Below, in pieces: positions 6,296 through 13,392 of a stretch of 16,188 nucleotides of DNA. The DNA is taken from the NCBI GenBank assembly GCA_035256645.1, contig DATEXU010000128.1, forward strand, positions 1 to 16,188, in the 5' to 3' direction. A program made the position numbers and the translations under genes. Each line of letters starts with the position of its first letter. Within the stretch, counting starts at the first letter, position 1. Under the pieces are notes generated by a model. The model worked only from the letters and a program-made list of their open reading frames with translations, was not told where the DNA came from and did not search any database. Origin of the DNA: G026625185 sp035256645. Its GTDB lineage: Bacteria; Desulfobacterota; WTBG01; JAGOGO01.

Positions 6296-7207
6296 GTGAA
6301 AATCAATCAAATTGAAATATTTTGTAAAATAGTCGAATTGGGAAGCTTTTCCAAGGCCGCCGAAGCGTTACACCTCTCTCAACCAACCCTTACCGAACAT
6401 ATTAAGTCATTAGAAGATTATCTGGGTGCTACCCTCCTTGACCGATTAGGAAGAGAAGTTATTCCTACCAAAGCAGGAGATATCCTCTATGAATATGCGC
6501 AGAAAATTTTAAGATTAAAAAGAGAGGCGGAGCAAACACTATGGAGCCTCAAGGGCGCGCTCAAAGGTGATCTTGTTGTAGGGGCGAGCACTATCCCGGG
6601 TGAGTATATCTTACCTTCACTTATTAAAGGCTTTAGAGATAATTTTCCCGATATTATTATAAAACTGACGATTGGAGATACAAAAAAAGTTATTGACGAT
6701 ATTGTCAACAACCGGATTGAGCTTGGTGTCGTTGGCGCTGTCATGGAGAATGCAAAACTGGAATACCATAAGTTTGTTCAAGATGAGTTAGTACTTATTG
6801 TTTTTCCGAGTTCTTCGTGGGGTAAAATGAAATCTATTACGCTGGAGAAACTGCAAGAAATCCCTTTTGTGCTTCGCGAGGAAGGCAGTGGAACACGCAT
6901 GGTCATGGAAAAGAGTTTAAGAGAGCACGGGTTTGACAGCGGCCACTTAAATGTGATTATGAGACTGGGAAGCACAACCGCAGTGATCCAGGCGATAAAG
7001 AGTGGGATCGGTTGTTCGATATTGTCCCGCCGGGCAGTCCAGGAGAATTTAAATAACGGAACCCTGAAAACGGTCGCAATCGAAAAAATAAAAACTTTTC
7101 GAGATTTTTATATTGTTCTCCGACGAGGGAAAACCAAATCACCTCTATGTGAAGCTTTTCTAAAATTTCTCATCGAAAAAGCAAAGTTTGAAACTTTCTC
7201 TATCTAA
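6296..7207 (+). CDS. LysR-family regulator, selenium metabolism type
   Basis: A 303-residue LysR-type regulator. Residues 1-60 are the winged helix-turn-helix (FSKAAEALHLSQPTLTEHIK), followed by a linker helix. Residues 90-295 form the periplasmic-binding-like effector domain (LVVGASTIPGEYILPSLIKG, LREEGSGTRMVMEKSL, GIGCSILSRRAV). It resembles CysL/CysB-like regulators and the subgroup annotated as selenium metabolism-associated LysR, which lies next to selD and yedF. That is its position here, two genes before yedF. The GTG start has only a distant GGAG at 6279-6282 (13 nt), and no better start exists in this frame. It probably acts on the selD promoter in the gap that follows; the effector, perhaps a sulfur or selenium compound, is unknown. 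Confidence 0.85.
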   Translation: MKINQIEIFCKIVELGSFSKAAEALHLSQPTLTEHIKSLEDYLGATLLDRLGREVIPTKAGDILYEYAQKILRLKREAEQTLWSLKGALKGDLVVGASTIPGEYILPSLIKGFRDNFPDIIIKLTIGDTKKVIDDIVNNRIELGVVGAVMENAKLEYHKFVQDELVLIVFPSSSWGKMKSITLEKLQEIPFVLREEGSGTRMVMEKSLREHGFDSGHLNVIMRLGSTTAVIQAIKSGIGCSILSRRAVQENLNNGTLKTVAIEKIKTFRDFYIVLRRGKTKSPLCEAFLKFLIEKAKFETFSI

Positions 7208-7324
7208 ATATAATTCAACCTGTTTATTTCATTCTTTTTTCAAAACTCAGTAGTCTCTCAAGTCCTCTCTACTTTCATAGGAATGAATCCTAAAATTTTA
7301 TAATTGATCATAGGAATAATCTAA

Positions 7325-7352
7325 TTGACATATTGGGAAAATTTGATTAAAT
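7325..7352 (+). promoter_or_regulatory. Probable selD promoter
   Basis: TTGACA at 7325-7330 is a perfect -35 box. TTAAAT at 7347-7352 is a moderate -10 box at 16 bp spacing. Transcription would begin near 7360, giving a leader of about 200 nt before the selD ATG at 7562. The directly repeated TCATAGGAAT sites lie just upstream, where a LysR-type activator would bind. Confidence 0.5.
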
Positions 7353-7380
7353 TTTAAACAATTTCTAAACCGCAAAGAAA

Positions 7381-7560
7381 AGGACAGACTACCAGCAGTC
7401 ACAAAGAAACAAGAAGCAATTCATAATCGGGTGGTGCAAATGTTCCGCGATTCTGGGTGGAAACGCTACACCGGGAAGAGTTTGAGGAAGCATGAATGGG
7501 CACAAGGTCAAAGTTTTCCCTGTCCTGCAAAGGGCAGGGCATCTTACTACAGGAGAAAAC
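7381..7560 (+). ncRNA. Candidate structured leader (riboswitch-like) of selD
   Basis: AGGACAG at 7381-7387 is complementary to CTGTCCT at 7520-7526, which would close a domain of about 146 nt. The same CTGTCC is also the 5' arm of a strong local hairpin, CCCTGTCC (7518-7525) with GGGCAGGG (7532-7539), so the two folds exclude each other. That hairpin ends 11 nt before the selD ribosome binding site AGGAG at 7551-7555. Inside the domain, GACT (7387-7390) can pair with AGTC (7397-7400), and TTCC with GGAA (7443-7446, 7459-7462). The block GGTGCAAATGTTCC faintly recalls part of the cobalamin riboswitch core, but the rest does not match and I do not assign a class. This is inference from pairing. 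Confidence 0.4.
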
Positions 7561-7561
7561 T

Positions 7562-8611
7562 ATGGATGAGCTAAAGAAGCTTCGTCTGACGCAAACCGTC
7601 AAAGGGGCAGGGTGAGCTTCTAAATTAGGTCCGGGGGACCTTGATAAAGCGCTTTGTGGTTTGCCATTGACTCAGGACCCAAATCTCATTGTTGGGTTTG
7701 AGAAGGCGGATGATGCGGGGGTCTATAAAATCACGGATGAGTTAGCACTCATTCAAACCGTTGATTTTTTTACCCCGATCGTCGATGACCCGTATATTTT
7801 TGGCCAGATCGCGGCCGCAAATGCATTGTCTGATGTGTATGCGATGGGTGGAAAGCCTCTCACCGCTATGAACGTTGTCTGTTTCCCCATAAAAACTTTG
7901 GATATTGGGGTTCTCAAGGCAATTCTTCGTGGTGGCCTTGACAAGCTCATAGAGGCAGAAACCACTTTGGTTGGCGGGCATTCAGTAGAAAACAATGAGA
8001 TTAAATATGGGCTTTCTGTTACCGGCATTATTCACCCGGAAAAAGTGCTTACCAATATGACTGCCCACATTGGTGATTATCTGATACTTACCAAACCCTT
8101 GGGGACCGGTATTATCAATACTGCCATAAAAGGGGGGATGGCAGGCGAAGAAACGATTACCAGGGTTTCAAATACCATGGTTACCTTAAATAAAGATGCT
8201 TCAATTGCGATGCAAGAAGTAGGCGTTAGTGCCTGCACGGATATTACCGGCTTTGGCCTTTTAGGGCACTTAAGTGAAATGGTAAGAGGAAATGGCATTG
8301 GAATGATTGTCTATGCCGGGAAGGTTCCCTATTTTCCTGAAGCCAAGGAATTTGCAGGCATGGGAATGGTCCCGGGGGGCACGTATCGAAACAAAGATTT
8401 TTTCTCTCAATGGATCCGCTTTGATTCAACTGTTCCCCAGTATCTTCAGGATATTCTTTTTGACCCACAAACCTCCGGTGGACTTTTGATTTCTGTGCCC
8501 AGAGGAAAGGCGGATGGTCTTCTTACTCAATTAAGGGGAAAAAACGTAAATGAGGCAGTGATTATCGGAGAAGTAGTCGCTGAACCTAAAGAAAAAATAA
8601 TCATAACCTAA
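7562..8611 (+). CDS. selD: Selenide, water dikinase SelD (selenoprotein, UGA = Sec18)
   Basis: SelD makes selenophosphate from selenide and ATP, the selenium donor for selenocysteine and selenouridine. The true gene begins at ATG 7562 with AGGAG at 7551-7555 and reads through an in-frame TGA at 7613-7615. This gives KGAGUASKLGPGDL around residue 18, where the E. coli enzyme has Cys17 and Lys20 (here Sec18 and Lys21). The rest is typical: DPNLIVGF, DDAGVYK, TVDFFTPIVDDPY, FGQIAAANALSDVYAMGG, LVGGHSVEN, CTDITGFGLLGHL and FDPQTSGGLL. Full length is 349 residues, as expected. A reading that starts at TTG 7661 loses the catalytic residue and the glycine-rich loop. A hairpin just after the TGA fits a bacterial SECIS element. 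yedF follows 18 bp later. Confidence 0.95.
7613..7645 (+). promoter_or_regulatory. Sec codon and SECIS-like hairpin in selD
   Basis: TGA at 7613-7615 is followed after 11 nt by AGGTCC (7627-7632) and GGACCT (7636-7641), a perfect 6-bp stem with a GGG loop; opening the top pair gives a CGGGG loop. E. coli fdhF has its apical SECIS stem the same 11 nt after the UGA, with GG in the loop that SelB reads. The bulged U of the E. coli element is not evident. Recoding is strongly supported by the protein alignment; the exact RNA fold is inferred. Confidence 0.75.
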
Positions 8612-8629
8612 AAAGATGGTGATAATAAG

Positions 8630-9214
8630 ATGATAAAAGAATTAGATGCTCGGGGGCTTTCTTGTCCTCAACCAGTTCTTCAAACAAAGAATATGTTGGA
8701 TGAGATGACCGAAGGCATGTTAACGGTGATCGTGGATAACATTATCGCCCGCGAAAACGTTAAGCGGTTCGCCGAATCAAATGGGTGTTCGGTAAAGGTA
8801 GAAGAAAAAACAGGTGAATATCTTCTCACGATCATAAAGGATGAAGTACCTGAGGTTAATAACAATATAAAAGAAGGTGTGGGACAGGTAATTCTCATCA
8901 GTACTGATGTATTGGGAAAGGGAGATAGAAAATTGGGTGAGACTCTGATGGAGGCTTTTATTTATACCTTAGTTGATGCCAAACCCAGTCCTCAGAAAAT
9001 TATTTTATTGAACGAAGGTGTGAAGTTGGCCACATATGGTTCTCCGGTTCTTGAAGCGTTGGAGATTTTGCAAAATAAAGGTGTGGGGATTTTATCCTGC
9101 GGCACCTGCATTAATTTTTATCAATTAAAGGATAAGCTTAAAATTGGAACGATTACCAACATGGTAGAAGTAGTGGAATCATTGTCCAATGCTGACAAGG
9201 TAATCTGCCTTTAA
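8630..9214 (+). CDS. yedF: YedF, TusA-DsrE selenium metabolism protein
   Basis: A 194-residue two-domain protein. Residues 1-75 are a TusA/SirA domain with the sulfur-carrier motif LDARGLSCPQPVL (C12). Residues 85-194 are a DsrE-like domain (VILISTDVLGKGDRKLGETL) with a CGTC pair (C157, C160). It matches the YedF family that co-occurs with selD in genomes making selenium-containing enzymes, often together with selenium-dependent molybdenum hydroxylases. A role as carrier or donor of sulfur or selenium is inferred from the TusA cysteine; the biochemical role is not settled. GGTGAT at 8619-8624 is a weak ribosome binding site 5 nt before the ATG. It is cotranscribed with selD. Its stop overlaps the stop of the convergent next gene by three bases. 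Confidence 0.9.
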   Translation: MIKELDARGLSCPQPVLQTKNMLDEMTEGMLTVIVDNIIARENVKRFAESNGCSVKVEEKTGEYLLTIIKDEVPEVNNNIKEGVGQVILISTDVLGKGDRKLGETLMEAFIYTLVDAKPSPQKIILLNEGVKLATYGSPVLEALEILQNKGVGILSCGTCINFYQLKDKLKIGTITNMVEVVESLSNADKVICL

Positions 9215-9993
9215 GATGGTTGAGGCTGCTGAGGAATAATTATCTCAAAGACCTTCGGCCATAATTTTCCGGTCACAAAAAGACGGTCATTTTTTTCATC
9301 ATAGGCAATGCCGTTTAAAACATCTGCGTCCTTTTCAAAAGGAACAATCCCGGCAAGGTCAATCCAGCCCGTAACCCGGCCCGTCTTAAGTGAGATTCGA
9401 GCGATGCGCGTTGTAGGCCATATATTGGCAAAAATTTCTCCCTTAATATACTCTAATTCATTAATTCCTATTACTGCTGCCCCCTCTTGATCAAACACAT
9501 CTATTTTATCAACCTCCTTGAATGTTTCCGGGTCAAAGAAATAAAGGGTGGAGGACCCATCGCTCATGATTAACCGCCTGCCGTCATTGGTAATACCCCA
9601 ACCCTCTGTGGGATAGTGGAAAGTTTGGAGTACCGCAAAGTTTTCTTTGTTATATACAAATCCCATTTTTGATTTCCATGTCAGTTGAATTATTTTGGTG
9701 CCGAATACAGTAATACCTTCACCAAAAAACAGGGAAGGAAGCGAATGTTTTTTTAAAACCATCCCGGTTTTAAGGTCTACTTTCCGCAGGGAAGAGTGCC
9801 CATAAAGGCCGGTGCTCTCATAAAGGCACCCATCCTGGTAAATTAATCCTTGGGTAAAGGCAGCACGGTCGTGAGGGTAGATATTGATTATTTTATACGT
9901 ATAACGTGGAGTAATTGCGGATGAAGAGGTTTCGGCAGCGAGGATCAAGAAAAACAAAAAACCAATCAAAGGAATATTAAAAAGATGTTTCAT
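9211..9993 (-). CDS. Exported glutaminyl-peptide cyclotransferase
   Basis: A 260-residue protein of the plant-type glutaminyl cyclotransferase family, a five-bladed beta propeller that cyclises N-terminal glutamine to pyroglutamate with release of ammonia. A signal peptide is clear: MKHLFNIPLIGFLFFLILAA, with likely cleavage near residue 26, so it acts outside the cytoplasm. Family blocks include DRAAFTQGLIYQDGCLYES, FGEGITVFGTKIIQLTWKS, GWGITNDGRRLIMSDGS, INELEYIKGEIFANIW and DVLNGIAYDEKNDRLFVTG. Length and motifs are normal. ATG 9993 has a poor ribosome binding site. Its end overlaps that of yedF (9211-9214), and no terminator is visible between these convergent genes. It has no evident link to selenium and is probably part of a separate unit with the DUF2007 gene. 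Confidence 0.9.
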   Translation of the reverse strand: MKHLFNIPLIGFLFFLILAAETSSSAITPRYTYKIINIYPHDRAAFTQGLIYQDGCLYESTGLYGHSSLRKVDLKTGMVLKKHSLPSLFFGEGITVFGTKIIQLTWKSKMGFVYNKENFAVLQTFHYPTEGWGITNDGRRLIMSDGSSTLYFFDPETFKEVDKIDVFDQEGAAVIGINELEYIKGEIFANIWPTTRIARISLKTGRVTGWIDLAGIVPFEKDADVLNGIAYDEKNDRLFVTGKLWPKVFEIIIPQQPQPS

Positions 9994-10008
9994 GGCCTTT
10001 AAAATACA

Positions 10009-10353
10009 TTATGTTCCCTCTGTCCCTTCTGAATTCTCTGCTGAATCATTCTCTAAAGACGATGTGTTGAGGTTTTTCAATAACCCCCTTGCTTCTTCTA
10101 CCTGATCTTTGTTGACCATAAGCCTTACCGGAAAGGCAAAATGCTCTCCAAGAAAATAGTAAACAATCCCTTCGCCGTCGAATAGTGATTTTATCATCGC
10201 AATATCCGCTGCATTATTCGTAGAAAGAATCTCTTCGTAATCAACAAACTCAGGTTTCGGTTCTATTTGGAGTTCAGATACTAAGGGAATATTGCAATCA
10301 CCACAGATCACAACACCTCCTTGATATTCTGATTTGCATTGAGGACAAAACAT
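10009..10353 (-). CDS. Zinc-ribbon DUF2007 putative signal-transducing protein
   Basis: A 114-residue protein. It begins with a zinc ribbon (C3, C6, C17, C20; MFCPQC and CGDC). Residues 40-95 form a DUF2007-type ferredoxin-like fold (EEILSTNNAADIAMIKSLFDG, then VRLMVNKDQVEEARGLL). This domain is annotated as a putative signal-transducing protein; its partner is unknown. The C-terminal 20 residues are acidic and low in complexity (SLENDSAENSEGTEGT) and are probably disordered. It lies 15 bp upstream of the glutaminyl cyclotransferase gene on the same strand and is likely cotranscribed with it. The ribosome binding site before ATG 10353 is weak. The N-terminal ribbon plus small domain echoes the design of the PilZ protein at 5705, but the domains are unrelated. 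Confidence 0.8.
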   Translation of the reverse strand: MFCPQCKSEYQGGVVICGDCNIPLVSELQIEPKPEFVDYEEILSTNNAADIAMIKSLFDGEGIVYYFLGEHFAFPVRLMVNKDQVEEARGLLKNLNTSSLENDSAENSEGTEGT

Positions 10354-10462
10354 AAAGTGACTTTAGGATTATGTTTTTGAATTTAGCATGTTGATAAATT
10401 GATATTACTTGCCATTTACAGAATTTATGATATGAAAAAAATACCACATTACCACATAAAAG

Positions 10463-10604
10463 TAAACCCCGTTAGAAGATTTTTACCCGGGGCATTTACC
10501 CCGTGTGAAAAAGTATAAGAATTTTTAAGTTTATCCCGTGCTTCTGCACCCTGTTTGATATTTGATATCTAACAGAGCACGCGGGGTATTTCTAACGGGG
10601 TAAA
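10463..10604. repeat. Dispersed inverted-repeat element, long copy (142 bp)
   Basis: The ends are TAAACCCCGTTA and TAACGGGGTAAA, inverted repeats matching at 11 of 12 positions. It is homologous along its whole length to the 107-bp element at 4441-4547, apart from 35 extra bases at 10506-10540. That segment is bordered by CCCGTG on both sides (10500-10505 and 10535-10540), which suggests deletion or duplication between short direct repeats. Internal arms such as CCCGTGC and GCACGCGGG can also pair, so the whole element may fold into a branched hairpin. It lies in the intergenic region of two divergent genes. Confidence 0.8.
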
Positions 10605-10631
10605 TGAATAAAAAAATCAGGAGGTTGTTCC

Positions 10632-11834
10632 ATGCTGACTACAAAGCAACTCAATAAATATGCGGATGTACTTATCTGGGGGGTTAAGACCGCAAGGACA
10701 AAACAGTATAAAAAAAACGATATCGTCATGGTTCACTATGACCTGGCGGCACTTAAGCTGGCGGAAATCCTTCACGAAAAACTCCTCGATTTAGGAATAA
10801 ATCCGGTCCTCAGGCTCGGACTCACGGTGCCGATGGAAAAAATTTTTTATAAAAAAGGAAATGAAAACCAGCTTGTTTTCCAAGCACCAGGGACAAAAGA
10901 ACTCTTTGAGAGTCTCAATGGCGCCATTTACCTCCACGCACCCGAATCCCTTACTCATCTTAAGGACATTGATCCGAAAAGGATTGCGAAAGCGCTGATT
11001 GCTCGAAAACCTTTCCGCGATATACTTTCACGAAGGGAAGAAATTGGGGGGTTCGGCTGGACCCTGTGTACATTACCCACCCTTGAACTGGCAAAGCAGG
11101 CTCGGCTTTCGTTTGAGGAATACACCCAGCAAATAATAAGAGCCTGTTATCTTGATGCAAGTAATCCGGTTAAAGCATGGAATTCCATTTTTACCAGGGC
11201 GCAAACCATTAAAAAATGGCTCAATAGCATGAAGGTGAACTGGTACCATATCGAATCAAAAACAATTGATTTGCGCATTACTCCTGGGGAACAGAGGCGG
11301 TGGATTGGTATATCAGGACATAATATTCCGAGCTTTGAACTTTTCCTTTCTCCTGATTGGAGAGGAACTGAAGGGATCTATTTTGCTAATCAGCCGTCTT
11401 TCCGCAGCGGCAACTATGTTAAAGGAGTACGGCTGGAATTTAAAAAAGGTTCGGTGAATAAGATAAAGGCAGAAAAAGGAGAAGATTTTACCATAAAACA
11501 GCTCGCCATGGACACAGGAGCAAACAAAGTGGGTGAATTTTCGTTGACTGACCGAAGGTTTTCAAAAATTGACAAGTTTATGGCGAATACTCTGTTTGAT
11601 GAAAACTTTGGAGGCACATCCGGCAACTGTCATATTGCGGTTGGCTCTTCCTATTCTGATACCTACCGGGGAAATCCGGCTGAACTTACCCACGAAAAGA
11701 AGAAACAATTGGGTTTTAATGACTCAGCTCTTCATTGGGATTTGGTTAATACTGAGGAGAAAGTCGTTACCGCACACCTTTTCTCAGGGAAAAAAGTGAT
11801 TATTTATGAAAAAGGAGAGTTTAAGTATCAATGA
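10632..11834 (+). CDS. M29 family metallo-aminopeptidase
   Basis: A 400-residue aminopeptidase of the thermophilic (AmpS/PepS, peptidase M29) family. These are cytoplasmic dimeric enzymes with two metal ions that remove N-terminal residues from peptides. The metal-binding C-terminal half contains VKGVRLEFKKG, NKVGEFSLTDRRFSKI, FDENFGGTSGNCHIAVGSSY and SALHWDLV. They supply the expected Glu, Glu, His, His and Asp ligands. Length is normal. AGGAGG at 10619-10624 lies 7 nt before the ATG, giving firm support for the start. The stop overlaps the start of the HAD gene by four bases (ATGA), so the two are translationally coupled. The 142-bp repeat element ends 27 bp upstream of the ATG and may lie in the leader or promoter. 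Confidence 0.92.
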   Translation: MLTTKQLNKYADVLIWGVKTARTKQYKKNDIVMVHYDLAALKLAEILHEKLLDLGINPVLRLGLTVPMEKIFYKKGNENQLVFQAPGTKELFESLNGAIYLHAPESLTHLKDIDPKRIAKALIARKPFRDILSRREEIGGFGWTLCTLPTLELAKQARLSFEEYTQQIIRACYLDASNPVKAWNSIFTRAQTIKKWLNSMKVNWYHIESKTIDLRITPGEQRRWIGISGHNIPSFELFLSPDWRGTEGIYFANQPSFRSGNYVKGVRLEFKKGSVNKIKAEKGEDFTIKQLAMDTGANKVGEFSLTDRRFSKIDKFMANTLFDENFGGTSGNCHIAVGSSYSDTYRGNPAELTHEKKKQLGFNDSALHWDLVNTEEKVVTAHLFSGKKVIIYEKGEFKYQ

Positions 11835-12445
11835 TAAAGGTTGTTTTTTTTGATTTTGGCGGTGTTTTAGCTGAGGAAGGATTCCGAGAAGGACTTTTAG
11901 CTATTGCCAGGTATCACGGCCTTGATCCGCAGGAGTTTTTAAAAACCGCGGTCGACTTAACTTTTAATCAAGGGTTTGTCACAGGGAAATTAGATGTAAA
12001 AATGTATTGGCAAATGCTTCGAGAAAAGACCGGGATACATGCTCCTGATGAGGCCCTCAGTCATGAGGTGCTTTCCCGTTTTACCATCAGGCCATGGATG
12101 CTTGACCTCGTAAAAAAATTAAAGCAGGCCTTTATCCGAGTGGCGATTTTGAGCGATCAGACCAAATGGCTGGATGAATTTGCAAAAAAGCATGGGTTCT
12201 TCCAATTGTTTGAACGGATATTTAACAGCTACTACCTCGGCATGTGTAAAAGGGACCTGGCTCTTTTTGATTATGTTGTGGCGGAGATGGGAGTAAAACC
12301 AGAGGAAGCGTTATTGATAGATGATAATCAAGGAAATATTGAAAGAGCAAAACAAAGGGGTCTTCAAGGCATCCTTTTTCAGACCAGAGAATCATTCGAA
12401 AATGAATTAGCAGAAGTGTTTCCCTTCTTTGCAAGCCACAAATAG
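11831..12445 (+). CDS. HAD-superfamily hydrolase, YihX-like
   Basis: A 204-residue haloacid dehalogenase-like protein. Motif I reads VVFFDFGGVLAEEG, with nucleophile Asp8 but Gly10 instead of the second aspartate of phosphatases. Motif II is VAILSDQT, motif III is the lysine in YLGMCKRD, and motif IV is EALLIDDNQGNIERA. The FDFGGVL form with DDN at motif IV is shared with YihX-type sugar-phosphate phosphatases, which also lack the second aspartate, so activity is plausible. The substrate cannot be read from the sequence. In many relatives motif III reads GMRKP; here it is GMCKRD. It overlaps the aminopeptidase gene by four bases, and the AAGGAG about 13 nt upstream is distant. It is convergent with the radical SAM gene across 16 bp. 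Confidence 0.85.
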   Translation: MIKVVFFDFGGVLAEEGFREGLLAIARYHGLDPQEFLKTAVDLTFNQGFVTGKLDVKMYWQMLREKTGIHAPDEALSHEVLSRFTIRPWMLDLVKKLKQAFIRVAILSDQTKWLDEFAKKHGFFQLFERIFNSYYLGMCKRDLALFDYVVAEMGVKPEEALLIDDNQGNIERAKQRGLQGILFQTRESFENELAEVFPFFASHK

Positions 12446-12461
12446 CAGGTGTCATGATTAA

Positions 12462-13370
12462 TCAAATCGTACACTTTTTCCCCTGCCGGCTATCTCTTCT
12501 TTCCAATTCCTGGTGAATGAGCTGAAGAGTTTCATTTTTTCTTAAAGTCCACTCCGGAGCAACCAATTCTTTTGGGTCAGGGTCGCCGGTTAAACGCTGG
12601 ATCACCACAAAGGGCGGCAAGATTTCAAGAAAGTCACAGGTTAACTCAACGAATTCTTTTTGTTCCAGCGGAGTGATCTTTTTTTCTCGGTACATTTTTT
12701 CCAAAGCAGTATCTCGGTTGATATAAAGAGAGTGGATTTTAATCCCGTCAGGTTTTATTCGGGCGACTTCGCGGGCGGTATCAAGGACGTGTTCTCGGTT
12801 TTCTTCCGGAAGACCGATAATCACATGAAGACAAATAAGAAAAGGGTATTTTCGGGCTAACTGATAACCCTCTAAAAATTCCTGATAAGTGTGCCCCCGG
12901 TTAATCAATCGCAAGGTTGCGTCATGGACGCTCTGGAGGCCGAGCTCCAGCCAGACCATTTTCTGGGAAACATAACCGGCAAGAAGTTCAAGCGCCGCTT
13001 TGGTTAAACAGTCAGGACGGGTGCCGACTGCCATTCCTACGACATGGGGGAGATGAATGACTTCTTCGTAGAGACAACGGAGTCTTGTTACTGGTGCATA
13101 AGTATTTGAAAAAGACTGAAAGTAGGGGATGAATTTATTTACCTGGTAACGCTTTTTCATGTGGTCCATTCCGGCCAAAGCCTGTGACCTTATATCCGGA
13201 TACTTTTCCTTTGCCCCGTTTCCGGAGCCAAATTTATCGCAATAAATACACCCCCCCCAACCTTTGGTGCCGTCCCGATTGGGACACCCAAAGCCGGCAT
13301 CAAGCGTGACCTTCTGGACTCGTTCTCCAAACCTTTCTTTCAGAAATTGATTAAATGAATAGTACCGCAT
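12462..13370 (-). CDS. Radical SAM protein, TIGR01212/YhcC family
   Basis: A 302-residue radical SAM protein. The cluster motif is GCPNRDG with C29, followed by GGCIYC with C41 and C44 (CX11CX2C), the non-standard spacing of the TIGR01212 (YhcC) family. Other family marks are RYYSFNQFLKERFGERVQKV at the N-terminus, YFQSFSNTYAPV, GMAVGTRPDCL, WLELGLQSVHDATLRLINRG and CLHVIIGLPEE. It resembles the Elp3-like radical SAM group, and its substrate is unknown. ATG 13370 begins the conserved part; GTG 13409, in frame, would add 13 residues and overlap the previous gene. An AGGAGACAGGG stretch is 15-25 nt upstream of the ATG, so the start is not firm. It follows the DUF71 ATPase gene on the same strand, probably as one operon. 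Confidence 0.9.
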   Translation of the reverse strand: MRYYSFNQFLKERFGERVQKVTLDAGFGCPNRDGTKGWGGCIYCDKFGSGNGAKEKYPDIRSQALAGMDHMKKRYQVNKFIPYFQSFSNTYAPVTRLRCLYEEVIHLPHVVGMAVGTRPDCLTKAALELLAGYVSQKMVWLELGLQSVHDATLRLINRGHTYQEFLEGYQLARKYPFLICLHVIIGLPEENREHVLDTAREVARIKPDGIKIHSLYINRDTALEKMYREKKITPLEQKEFVELTCDFLEILPPFVVIQRLTGDPDPKELVAPEWTLRKNETLQLIHQELERRDSRQGKKCTI

Positions 13371-13392
13371 GACTATGATTAAACCCTGTCTC

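Larger units (their letters stand above)
7208..7561 (+). other. LysR-selD intergenic region: promoter and long leader
   Basis: These 354 bases contain no supported gene. The first half is AT-rich and holds a 10-bp direct repeat TCATAGGAAT at 7275-7284 and 7308-7317, spaced 33 bp (about three helical turns), followed by a promoter at 7325-7352. The second half is visibly more GC-rich and forms the untranslated selD leader. No tRNA-Sec or other tRNA could be found here. Confidence 0.7.

Noticed and set aside
7381..7560. tRNA-Sec or a standard cobalamin riboswitch in the LysR-selD gap
   Set aside because: No T-arm GGTTCRANTCC, no long acceptor stem and no CCA end; only one short block recalls the cobalamin core and the other conserved boxes are absent.
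7440..7574. 44-codon frame in the selD leader (starts MFRDSGWKRYTG)
   Set aside because: It resembles no protein I know, overlaps the selD start and covers a segment better explained as structured leader RNA. A leader peptide is not excluded.
7661..8611. SelD starting at TTG 7661 as a normal Cys-less protein
   Set aside because: It lacks the catalytic residue and has no ribosome binding site; the upstream frame from ATG 7562 through TGA restores the full SelD N-terminus.
10009..10353. Zinc-ribbon DUF2007 and PilZ proteins as duplicates
   Set aside because: Only the CxxC ribbons look alike; the domains that follow are unrelated.
4441..10604. CRISPR array or composite transposon bounded by the two repeat elements
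   Set aside because: There are only two copies 6 kb apart with no spacer pattern, and the genes between are ordinary chromosomal genes with no transposase.
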